DNA of 32,462 nucleotides from a virus, in IMG/VR virus record IMGVR_UViG_3300012096_000016, positions 1 through 32,462 of that record. The stretch is one strand, 5' to 3'. Positions within the stretch are counted from its first letter, which is position 1; each line of letters begins with the position of its first letter. The notes beneath the pieces were generated by a model that saw nothing but the letters and a program-made list of their open reading frames with translations, ran no database searches and had not been told where the DNA came from. Positions 20,904 through 27,640 of the stretch are shown in pieces. The position numbers were made by a program, and so were the translations under genes.

Positions 20904-21266
20904 ATGACAGAAGAAGAGGCCTTAATAAAGTTAGTACAGCTTGGCTGTAAGGGCGATCCTAATCTATATATCAGTATAAAGGGAAAAAATCCTCCGAGAC
21001 CAACTATAAATATACGGATTGATCCTGAAGTTACTGAAGAGCTTTTAATAGAATTACAAGAAGCTTTGGGAGGCTTCATCGGTCGAGGATACAATGGTGT
21101 TAAGGCAACTACAGGCTGGATACTGTACGAAGAAGATGGAGCAGTACAAATCCTAAAGAAATTGATATGGCCTCTTGAAAGGACGAAAACTAAAAACGGT
21201 ATTATGAAAGCAGGATATGCGCGTGAAGTATTAATCATCTGGCAGCAGAAAAGAATCATCCAGTAA
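20904..21266 (+). CDS. LAGLIDADG-like endonuclease remnant or relative, 120 aa
   Basis: The middle and end resemble the second half of a LAGLIDADG homing-endonuclease domain. A helix (ELLIELQEALGGFIGRGYNG) ending in the typical LxxxxGG is followed by a strand with Trp (VKATTGWILYEEDG) and a helix (AVQILKKLIWPLERTKTKNG) with the usual lysine. The N-terminal LAGLIDADG helix itself is not visible, so the protein is either degenerate or a diverged binding domain. The gene is more AT-rich than its neighbours and sits alone between a terminator cluster and the DUF3310 gene, as expected of a mobile insertion. This is family recognition by eye only. Confidence 0.45.
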   Translation: MTEEEALIKLVQLGCKGDPNLYISIKGKNPPRPTINIRIDPEVTEELLIELQEALGGFIGRGYNGVKATTGWILYEEDGAVQILKKLIWPLERTKTKNGIMKAGYAREVLIIWQQKRIIQ

Positions 21267-21287
21267 AATCAGACATATGGAGTGAAG

Positions 21288-21716
21288 ATGAAACCCTTCC
21301 AAATTAGCGAAGAGATGCAAACGGAGATGATGGATGGCCTCGCCACGCTTGCACCAAACACGGACACAAATGACCCCACTGGAGAAATGTTTGGTGCGCC
21401 GCGCCTACGTCGAAGGACGATCCATAGGTTATCTAGTGAAGGCGATGCACCGCTGCCACAGAACGATACAGCGGTGTCTCACAAAGGAACCGACAGTGCT
21501 GAGGCCTTGGCGGAAGACTCGATCAATCCCTCCCATTACCGACGCCATCCAAGCGGTATCGAATGTATTGAAGTCACTCGGCACATGAATTTCAATATGG
21601 GGAATGCCATTAAGTATATCTGGAGATATATGGATAAGGGAGATCCTATTGAGCAGTTGAAGAAGGCTCAGTGGTATTTGGATGATGAGATCAGACGGTT
21701 GCAGGGGCAAAGATGA
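21288..21716 (+). CDS. DUF3310 family protein
   Basis: DUF3310 is a short domain common in phages, of unsettled function; some entries are labelled nucleotide-kinase-like. The domain is at the C-terminus (about residues 78-142): NPSHYRRHPSGIECIEVTRH, then MNFNMGNAIKYIWRYMDKGD and LKKAQWYLDDEI, which are its hallmark phrases. The N-terminal 75 residues are polar and unrelated. ATG 21288 has GGAG 5 bases upstream and is preferred over GTG 21282. It is coupled to the next gene by an ATGATG overlap. Confidence 0.85.
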   Translation: MKPFQISEEMQTEMMDGLATLAPNTDTNDPTGEMFGAPRLRRRTIHRLSSEGDAPLPQNDTAVSHKGTDSAEALAEDSINPSHYRRHPSGIECIEVTRHMNFNMGNAIKYIWRYMDKGDPIEQLKKAQWYLDDEIRRLQGQR

Positions 21717-21862
21717 TGAACAAGATCGTATCCACAACCTACTACCACGATTACATCCTCATCTTTTGTGAGAACGGAGACATCTATAGGTTGATTGTGG
21801 AAGATATCACCCTTTGGAAATGCACCTTTCAACGTATTGCTGAATTCCGACCACAACCATGA
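21713..21862 (+). CDS. Small hypothetical protein, 49 aa
   Basis: Overlaps on both sides (ATGA at 21713 and 21859) place it between DUF3310 and the polymerase N-part. The product begins MMNKIVSTTYYHDYILIFCE and continues NGDIYRLIVEDITLWKC, a beta-rich small domain. No family is recognised. Confidence 0.6.
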   Translation: MMNKIVSTTYYHDYILIFCENGDIYRLIVEDITLWKCTFQRIAEFRPQP

Positions 21863-22959
21863 AACCCATCTTCTTAATCGGCGAAGCCCAAGGGGAAAAC
21901 GAGGCCAAGATCGGCAAGGGCTTCGTCGGAGCTACAGGAGCCGAGTTGCTTCGGATGCTTAACGACTCCGGCGTCATCACCCTTACCTCCGAAGACCGCT
22001 CCTACCTCTCCAAGTGGTACCGCACAAAGGACCCATGGACCCTTGCCACCATCTGGGACCTTCATCCCGAGTTGTACCGAACTAACGTCTTTCAACAACA
22101 TCCGCCCGGCAATGACCTTCTATACTTCTGTGGTGGGAAGGCCGAAGGCATCGCCGGATACCCTATCCTGCAGAAATCCAAATACGTCCGAAAGGAGTTC
22201 CAACATGAGCTTGATCGGCTGGGTGACGAAGTGCTTGCTTGTGACCCTAACCTCATTGTCTGCTTGGGTAATTCTGCTTTGTGGGCTATGGCTGGCCGGA
22301 CTGGTATCACTAAGCTTCGTGGAACGACTTGCGTCAGCACTCACACTGTTAGCGGCTATAAGCTTCTACTTACTTATCACCCATCCGCCGTCACAAGGCA
22401 GTGGGAACTCAGACCAACAACCGTAGCTGATCTAAGCAAAATTCTGAAAGAAAAGGACACCGACGATGTCAAACGGCCAAAATGCACAATCTGGATCGAC
22501 CCGTCCCTGGCCGAAATACGCATCTTCATCCGCCGGTACATCCGTGGCTGCAAGATACTTTCGGTCGATATTGAAACAAGCGGCAACCAGATTACGAGAA
22601 TTGGATTCGCACCCCGACCGGATCTTGCTCTCGTGGTTCCGTTCCATGACTCCCGAGCAAAGAGCGGTAGCTATTGGCCGACTGCAAAAGCTGAACGATC
22701 ATGTTGGGAGCTTATACGTCAGGTGCTTGAGGATCAATCAATCCTTAAGCTATTCCAAAATGGATTATACGACATCCCGTTTATCCTCAGAACTACTGGC
22801 ATTGCAACCCGGGGCGCTACTCACGACACCATGCTCCTCCATCACGCCCTTCAACCAGAAAGCCTTAAGGGACTAGCGTATCTGGGATCAATCTACACCG
22901 ACCACCACGCCTGGAAGACAGAATACCGTAACAGTAAGACTATCAAGAGGAATGCATAA
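21859..22959 (+). CDS. DNA polymerase N-part: uracil-DNA-glycosylase-like domain plus split 3'-5' exonuclease
   Basis: 366 residues. Residues 1-195 resemble a family-4-type uracil-DNA glycosylase: IGEAQGENEAKIGKGFVGAT (7-26), YRTNVFQQHPPGN (73-85), DPNLIVCLGNSALW (129-142) and LTYHPSAVTR (171-180). The N-terminal C-x2-C of Fe-S glycosylases is missing. Residues 230-366 are the first part of a DnaQ-type proofreading domain: Exo I SVDIETSG (D237, E239) and Exo II FQNGLYDIPF (D305), then HDTMLLHHALQPESLKGLAY. The third exonuclease motif is absent here and appears at the start of the 23116 gene. Glycosylase-like domains fused to family-A polymerases are known in phages, for example SPO1. Whether the glycosylase part is active is unknown. 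Confidence 0.85.
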   Translation: MKPIFLIGEAQGENEAKIGKGFVGATGAELLRMLNDSGVITLTSEDRSYLSKWYRTKDPWTLATIWDLHPELYRTNVFQQHPPGNDLLYFCGGKAEGIAGYPILQKSKYVRKEFQHELDRLGDEVLACDPNLIVCLGNSALWAMAGRTGITKLRGTTCVSTHTVSGYKLLLTYHPSAVTRQWELRPTTVADLSKILKEKDTDDVKRPKCTIWIDPSLAEIRIFIRRYIRGCKILSVDIETSGNQITRIGFAPRPDLALVVPFHDSRAKSGSYWPTAKAERSCWELIRQVLEDQSILKLFQNGLYDIPFILRTTGIATRGATHDTMLLHHALQPESLKGLAYLGSIYTDHHAWKTEYRNSKTIKRNA

Positions 22960-22960
22960 G

Positions 22961-23116
22961 ATGGAACTAGACCCATTATTGGAATTGATCGTTTGTGCAC
23001 TTAAGAATACTGAACTGGATTGTAATAGGTGGGATGATTCAGTTCAGCGTGAGTTAGCAACTGACATAGCAGAGAGGTTAGAGGCTAAATTTAATATCAC
23101 CATCAAGGATGAGTGA
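22961..23116 (+). CDS. 51-aa ORF separating the two polymerase genes
   Basis: It starts one base after the stop of the N-part gene and its TGA overlaps the polymerase ATG (TGATG at 23114-23118). The product is acidic and helical (MELDPLLELIVCALKNTELD, then ELATDIAERLEAKFNITI). It is in a different frame from the two polymerase genes, which share one frame. It is AT-rich compared with both. It is too short for a group I intron or a homing enzyme. It could be a bridging or regulatory peptide, or the remains of an insertion. Confidence 0.6.
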   Translation: MELDPLLELIVCALKNTELDCNRWDDSVQRELATDIAERLEAKFNITIKDE

Positions 23117-24615
23117 TGAGGATAGTTAACACTCATGAATGTGAACCAGAGGATCTCCACAACCATGATGAAAGAGAGAGCACATACTGCGGACTTGATT
23201 GTTGTGTCACTTCTGAAATCTTGGAAGTGCTCCTCCCTCAGTTGGACGATCATACCAGAAGAACGTATAGCTTCTCTCGGGCCTTGCAGGGCCCTGTACT
23301 CGAAATGCAACTGCGGGGTATATTGGTTGATCAGGCCCGAAGACAAGAGGCCATCGACCTCTATACCGACAAGATCGACCAGCTTGAACAACAACTAGAG
23401 CAGATCGTTCTCGACGGAGTCGGGATGCCTACCTTTTCTTGGCGCTCTAACCCCGACCTGCAAAAGCTCTTCTTCGGCTATCTCGGGATCCCTGTGATCC
23501 GCAAGCAAGGCCGCCCCACCACTGATCACAAGGCCTTGGAGAAGATGCAGATCTTCCTCGTGGCCCGACCGATCGTTAACCATCTCCTCACCATGAGAGA
23601 GCTTCAAAAGAAGATAGATTTCCTCAGAACCGGAGTTGACCCCGATGGACGAATTCGAACCAGCTACAATATCTCAGGAACAAATACTGGTCGCTTTAGC
23701 TCTAGCTACTCGGAATTTGGCACAGGCGGAAATCTACAGAACGTGGAGGAAAGCCTTAGAGGCGTTTTCATCAGTGATTGGGGATGGAAGTTTGCCAAGT
23801 TCGACGCCAAGGCAGGAGAGTCTTACGTAGTAGGTGCCATCGAGGGAAACCTCTTCAACGATTGGAGATATTTAGATGCTGTCGAATCTGGCGATGTGCA
23901 TACAGCGGTTGCTCGAATCTGTTGGCCCAATCTTGGATGGACCGGTGATCTCAAGCGAGATAAAGCTATCGCTGAACGACCATTCTATCGTCACTATTCA
24001 TATCGATTCATGTGCAAAAAGCTTGGACATGGAAGCAACTACGGAGGCCAGCCCGAAACCCTCGCCATGCAAACCAACCTCCCAGAGCCAGTCGTCATTG
24101 GATTTCAGCCAAAATACTTTCACGCCTTTCCTGCTCATCTACGTTGGCACGGATGGACTGCAAGTACCCTCCAGCAGCTTGGATATCTTATTACAATTAC
24201 TGGCCGAAAGCGATGGTTTTTTGGAAGGCGAAATGATCCTGCAACCCTCAGGGAAGCCATTGCATACAATCCTCAGGGCTCGCTAGCTGACATTGTGAAC
24301 AGAGCCATGCTCCGCATCTGGCGCAAGCGCCCTTGTTTCATAATGATGCAAGATCATGACGCCCTTACTTTCATGTATAAGGAACAAGATGAAGATAAAA
24401 TCGTTCCAAAGCTTCAAGAAATGCTCGTGGAGGAACTCCCGCTTCAGCATGGCCGTTCGTTAAGCATCCCTTATGATTGCAAAACCGGGTGGAACAAAGG
24501 TAACTGGAATGCTGAAGCGAACCCTGACGGCCTCAAAGACTACGAAGGCCATGACGAACGGCGACGCCAGCCGAAAGTGTCGGTCATGGATCGATTGCTT
24601 CATAGAAAGTACTGA
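23116..24615 (+). CDS. Family-A DNA polymerase, polymerase part
   Basis: 499 residues. It opens with the missing Exo III motif YCGLD (Y24, D28), then carries the polymerase domain. Visible are TSYNISGTNTGRFSS (about 182-196), LQNVEESLRGVFISD, and motif A KFDAKAGES (D230, E235). Motif B is R297-x3-K301-x3-H305-x3-Y309-G310, and motif C is QDHDALTF (H414, D415). Position 305 is His where E. coli Pol I has Phe762, and residue 416 is Ala where Pol I has Glu883. The catalytic aspartates D230 and D415 are kept, so synthesis should be possible. ATG 23116 overlaps the 51-aa ORF stop; GTG 23113 is an alternative. It is the replicative polymerase of this phage. Confidence 0.92.
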   Translation: MRIVNTHECEPEDLHNHDERESTYCGLDCCVTSEILEVLLPQLDDHTRRTYSFSRALQGPVLEMQLRGILVDQARRQEAIDLYTDKIDQLEQQLEQIVLDGVGMPTFSWRSNPDLQKLFFGYLGIPVIRKQGRPTTDHKALEKMQIFLVARPIVNHLLTMRELQKKIDFLRTGVDPDGRIRTSYNISGTNTGRFSSSYSEFGTGGNLQNVEESLRGVFISDWGWKFAKFDAKAGESYVVGAIEGNLFNDWRYLDAVESGDVHTAVARICWPNLGWTGDLKRDKAIAERPFYRHYSYRFMCKKLGHGSNYGGQPETLAMQTNLPEPVVIGFQPKYFHAFPAHLRWHGWTASTLQQLGYLITITGRKRWFFGRRNDPATLREAIAYNPQGSLADIVNRAMLRIWRKRPCFIMMQDHDALTFMYKEQDEDKIVPKLQEMLVEELPLQHGRSLSIPYDCKTGWNKGNWNAEANPDGLKDYEGHDERRRQPKVSVMDRLLHRKY

Positions 24616-25777
24616 GGCTTTGGGAAGCCCCTGCATTTTCCGGAAGTGGTCGGCGATTTCTATGCTGGCCGCGGCGGTGGAGCAGCGGGTTTATGTTATA
24701 TCTGGAGGGGATAAGCTTCACGCCAATATCTACTGTGCCTTGATAGGGCATCCAGGCACCGGCAAAACGCGAAGCATTTACCGCGCCCGCGACTACTACA
24801 TGACAATGGAAGGGGCACCTATAGCCCCAACCTCAATGACAGATGCTTCAATGATTGATGCGCTAACGCATTATAAACGAACCGCGATGTTGCCGGAACC
24901 GGACGGGCCTATTGAATATAACTCAATGTACATCACAGCGGATGAACTCTCGGCGTTTATGAAAGCCTATGATGAAGGTGCTATTGGGACAATGTCTGCG
25001 TTTTATGATCCTAAGGCCTACGGGCAATGGCGGCGGGGGAATGATCTTAAGATTAAGATAAAGCGGCCACAACTAAATCTCATCGTGGGCACAACCCCCT
25101 CGAACCTTCTCCACTACATGCCTGAGACAGCATGGGAGCAGGGGTTTACGTCGAGGATAATAATGGTTTTCTCAGATGAAAGGACGATTGGAGATGACTT
25201 CGCACCTGACGTTGATACGAATCTTAACGATAATCTTATTCATGATCTACATAGTATTGCAGGTCTTGTCGGTAAGTTTACGGTTACCGAAGACTACCGA
25301 AGCTGCGTCAATCAATGGCGGAAGCTCGGAGAGCCCCCAGTTGTGTCACACCCCAAACTTATCCATTATGGGACCCGACGGCGTGTCCACCTTTATAAGC
25401 TCAGCATGGTGTCAGCCATTGAACGATCTGACTTGCTTGTGCTCACTCGTGACGACTTCAACCGAGCGATGAATTGGATGACAGAGGCGGAAGCGGCCAT
25501 GCCGGATATCTTCAAGGCTGGAGCTGGCAACGCCGATGCGAAAGCAATGGATGAGATCTTCCATCATGTCCTGACGATGCAGATACGGGGCCCTGTGATA
25601 GAAAGGAAGATTATCAACTTCGCCAAGGACAGGGTGCCGCTACACTCTATAGAGAGAGTGGTCCAGATCATGATCATGGGGGGAAGGCTTAAGGTGGTGA
25701 AACAGGACTTCCGCACTGGGCAGAGGTTCTTCAAGGCGGAAGTCCCGGATGTGGATGAGGATGGGAGTCTTATTTAG
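24551..25777 (+). CDS. AAA-type helicase/primase-like protein (DUF3987-like)
   Basis: The chosen start is ATG 24551 (MTNGDASRKCRSWIDCFIES), which has GAAGG just upstream and overlaps the polymerase end by 65 bases; an earlier TTG would lengthen the overlap. The product is about 408 residues. It has Walker A ALIGHPGTGKTRS (about 63-75) and Walker B SMYITADELSAF. A GTTPSNLLHYM stretch typical of sensor 1 is followed by an arginine in EQGFTSRIIMVF. The N-terminal EALGSPCIFRKWSAISMLAA resembles DUF3987-type phage helicases, which unwind DNA ahead of the polymerase. No primase domain is seen, so priming is unexplained. Its stop overlaps the convergent gene stop. Confidence 0.75.
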   Translation: MTNGDASRKCRSWIDCFIESTEALGSPCIFRKWSAISMLAAAVEQRVYVISGGDKLHANIYCALIGHPGTGKTRSIYRARDYYMTMEGAPIAPTSMTDASMIDALTHYKRTAMLPEPDGPIEYNSMYITADELSAFMKAYDEGAIGTMSAFYDPKAYGQWRRGNDLKIKIKRPQLNLIVGTTPSNLLHYMPETAWEQGFTSRIIMVFSDERTIGDDFAPDVDTNLNDNLIHDLHSIAGLVGKFTVTEDYRSCVNQWRKLGEPPVVSHPKLIHYGTRRRVHLYKLSMVSAIERSDLLVLTRDDFNRAMNWMTEAEAAMPDIFKAGAGNADAKAMDEIFHHVLTMQIRGPVIERKIINFAKDRVPLHSIERVVQIMIMGGRLKVVKQDFRTGQRFFKAEVPDVDEDGSLI

Positions 25778-26049
25778 CGTTGCTTATGCTCAATCCACCC
25801 ATCCCCACGGCGCAGATCACTTAGTTCATGTTGTAGATTAATTACAAGACTAGTCAGATTATCAATACGAATATCCTGCACCGCAATCTGAGTGATAATC
25901 TGTGCGAGCTTCTTTAGCTCTTCTTCCATCGATTCCAACTCTTCCTTGAGATCTTTCGTACTCCAATCATTGCGAAGAACCATTGCATAGCCTCCTGAGA
26001 GGAAGAGGACTGTCTGCATGCCAATACCTGCTATTATTTCCCACGCCAT
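25774..26049 (-). CDS. Membrane-anchored coiled-coil protein, spanin-like, 91 aa
   Basis: Residues 4-24 (EIIAGIGMQTVLFLSGGYAM) form one membrane helix. Residues about 30-80 are heptad-rich (DLKEELESMEEELKKLAQII; NLTSLVINLQHELSDLRRGD), a long coiled coil. This layout matches inner-membrane spanin subunits, which help break the outer membrane at lysis. No lipobox partner gene was found overlapping it. A small holin or a virion membrane protein are alternatives. It is the last gene of the lysis block. Confidence 0.55.
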   Translation of the reverse strand: MAWEIIAGIGMQTVLFLSGGYAMVLRNDWSTKDLKEELESMEEELKKLAQIITQIAVQDIRIDNLTSLVINLQHELSDLRRGDGWIEHKQR

Positions 26050-26068
26050 GAGACAGCCCTCTTTGAGT

Positions 26069-26755
26069 TTAATACTTGAACGACACGCCTACGCGGCCGC
26101 CATTGCCCATCTTCCCACAGGAACCGCCAGCGCAGAAGCTTTGGGAATTGAGTTGCCATCCAGCCCAGGTGTCGACGACGACTCCATCGCTAAAGCGAGA
26201 CAAGAGTCCCACGCCGAGCAGCGGGGCGACCAGCCACACCTTGTTATGTTGGTCGAGGCCGACTTGGACTGAGATGTCTTGCTCTACGAGACCCGCGAAG
26301 AAGTAGCCGTTGGCAGGACCTGCGGTTACCCCATTCGGCAATGCCGGCAGTGAGGGTAAGGCCAGTTGGTTCCCGAAGGGGTTGAACCAATTGTTCACTG
26401 GAGAGCCAGCGCCAACACGTTGGATAAAGACAAGTGGGCCGGAGAGGGCCAAGCCATTCACCGCCCCATTGATATTGTCGAAGCCAACCGAGCCTTCAAC
26501 GAACCAGAACCCGGCTTGTCCGAAGGGACAGGTATAGCCGATCAAGGCATCGAGTTCGCCTTGGACGATCCGATCTCCGACCACGCCTCCATTCACGGCT
26601 ACGGCTGAACCGCCTGTGCCAACACCGTAGTAGAGCCCGCACCGAGTGGTGGGGTAGGCTCCTAAGAGAGGGGCCTTGGTTGGGAGATCGGCAGCAAGAG
26701 TAGCACTCCCCAGTGCTACAGATAGAGATAATGTAAGAAGACCTTTACGCATCAT
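26069..26755 (-). CDS. Outer-membrane beta-barrel protein of rhizobial type
   Basis: 228 residues. A signal peptide (MMRKGLLTLSLSVALGSATL) has a probable cleavage after TLA, giving a mature start ADLPTKAP like rhizobial Omp25/Omp31-type proteins (which often start AADLP.KAP). The rest is rich in Gly and alternating hydrophobic strands (GYFFAGLVEQDISVQVGLDQ, LVAPLLGVGLLSRFSDG). It ends in VGVSFKY, where the last aromatic residue is the signal used by the BAM complex. The ribosome-binding site is AAAGGAG. It lies between the holin candidate and the spanin-like gene. A phage-borne host-type porin could mask receptors, block re-infection or aid lysis; none of these is proven. Confidence 0.8.
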   Translation of the reverse strand: MMRKGLLTLSLSVALGSATLAADLPTKAPLLGAYPTTRCGLYYGVGTGGSAVAVNGGVVGDRIVQGELDALIGYTCPFGQAGFWFVEGSVGFDNINGAVNGLALSGPLVFIQRVGAGSPVNNWFNPFGNQLALPSLPALPNGVTAGPANGYFFAGLVEQDISVQVGLDQHNKVWLVAPLLGVGLLSRFSDGVVVDTWAGWQLNSQSFCAGGSCGKMGNGGRVGVSFKY

Positions 26756-26768
26756 ACTTCTCCTTTGG

Positions 26769-27125
26769 TTAGCCCGACTTAGCAGTCGCAGCTACCTGGG
26801 CCTGAGCAGCTGGTATTGGTGCAATCTTATCTTCATTTGGATCCATAGCGATCTTGGCAAGGACTGGATTGGCCTGGGCATTAACGTCGATCTTCTCAAT
26901 CCCAGGCATTGCTTTGACGTTTTGGATTTGGGTTCCCTGTCCAGAGAACATGGTGACAATGCCACCAAGGACGGAGTTACCCAGGCTACACACCGAGACA
27001 ATGATATGAGCCCAATGAGCACCCATTAGATCGGTCAGTTGTGCAGTGCTACCGATCAAGGCACCGTTGATAACAAGGGTAACCCCGAGCCATTGCAGCG
27101 TCGTTAGACTTTTGATGGAGTTCAT
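26769..27125 (-). CDS. Holin candidate, two membrane helices, 118 aa
   Basis: Hydrophobic segments at about residues 9-30 (LQWLGVTLVINGALIGSTAQ) and 38-60 (WAHIIVSVCSLGNSVLGGIV) give a two-helix topology with a hydrophilic Ala/Pro/Lys tail. It lies directly downstream of the endolysin gene, with a 4-base overlap (27122-27125). Small membrane proteins at this place are usually holins that time lysis. There is no sequence signature for holins, so this is inferred from topology and position. Confidence 0.65.
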   Translation of the reverse strand: MNSIKSLTTLQWLGVTLVINGALIGSTAQLTDLMGAHWAHIIVSVCSLGNSVLGGIVTMFSGQGTQIQNVKAMPGIEKIDVNAQANPVLAKIAMDPNEDKIAPIPAAQAQVAATAKSG

Positions 27126-27640
27126 TTTGTTCCTTTCAACATCACGAGTGCGGTGCCGTAGACTTCCTTGTTACGGTTCAACCAGCCCTTGATGAACTTA
27201 GGCTGGTGCAGGCCTCGGTAGAACTGTTCCTTTGCCTGGGTGTAACGAGAAAGGAGGGATCGGGGATCTGCGAGACGGATAGCCTGTCGGGTGAGAGGAC
27301 CTACACGACCATCGGCGGTTACCCCAAGGGCTCGTTGGCCCAACACAATTGCCTCATGTGGGCCTGAGTTCACGCACATGTCGAAGAACATGTAATCAGT
27401 ACCGAGTGGGAGCAGGTCACACCATGGGTTCCAATACTCCATGTGGTAGATGGCCTCGATGTCCTCCTGTGGCGCCTGCCATACATCCAGATGTCCCAAA
27501 TGCTGCTCCACCCGCCAAGCGTCGTACTCTCGTTGAGTCACCCCCCGGGACGTACGGCCGCCGTGGTCTTGCGGATCGTCATCGTTACCGCCTTCGCTAT
27601 GAAGAAGGGCCTCTAGCGAAGCTTTGAAGTTCTCTATCAT
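27122..27640 (-). CDS. Endolysin, GH108 family muramidase
   Basis: It cleaves peptidoglycan to release progeny. The 172 residues begin with FKASLEALLHSEGGNDDDPQ, in which E16 of the SEGG motif is the family's catalytic Glu, then DHGGRTSRGVTQREYDAW. The C-terminal part (GVTADGRVGPLTRQAI ... FIKGWLNR) is the peptidoglycan-binding half usual for GH108 proteins. No signal peptide or membrane arrest sequence is visible, so export probably needs a holin. The start overlaps the stop of the giant virion gene (27637-27640), so it is a late gene. Confidence 0.92.
   Translation of the reverse strand: MIENFKASLEALLHSEGGNDDDPQDHGGRTSRGVTQREYDAWRVEQHLGHLDVWQAPQEDIEAIYHMEYWNPWCDLLPLGTDYMFFDMCVNSGPHEAIVLGQRALGVTADGRVGPLTRQAIRLADPRSLLSRYTQAKEQFYRGLHQPKFIKGWLNRNKEVYGTALVMLKGTK

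Noticed and set aside
22945-23116. Group I intron or intein between the polymerase halves
   Set aside because: The interval is about 155 bases, far too short for a group I intron. No intein motifs are present, and the gap encodes an overlapping coupled ORF.
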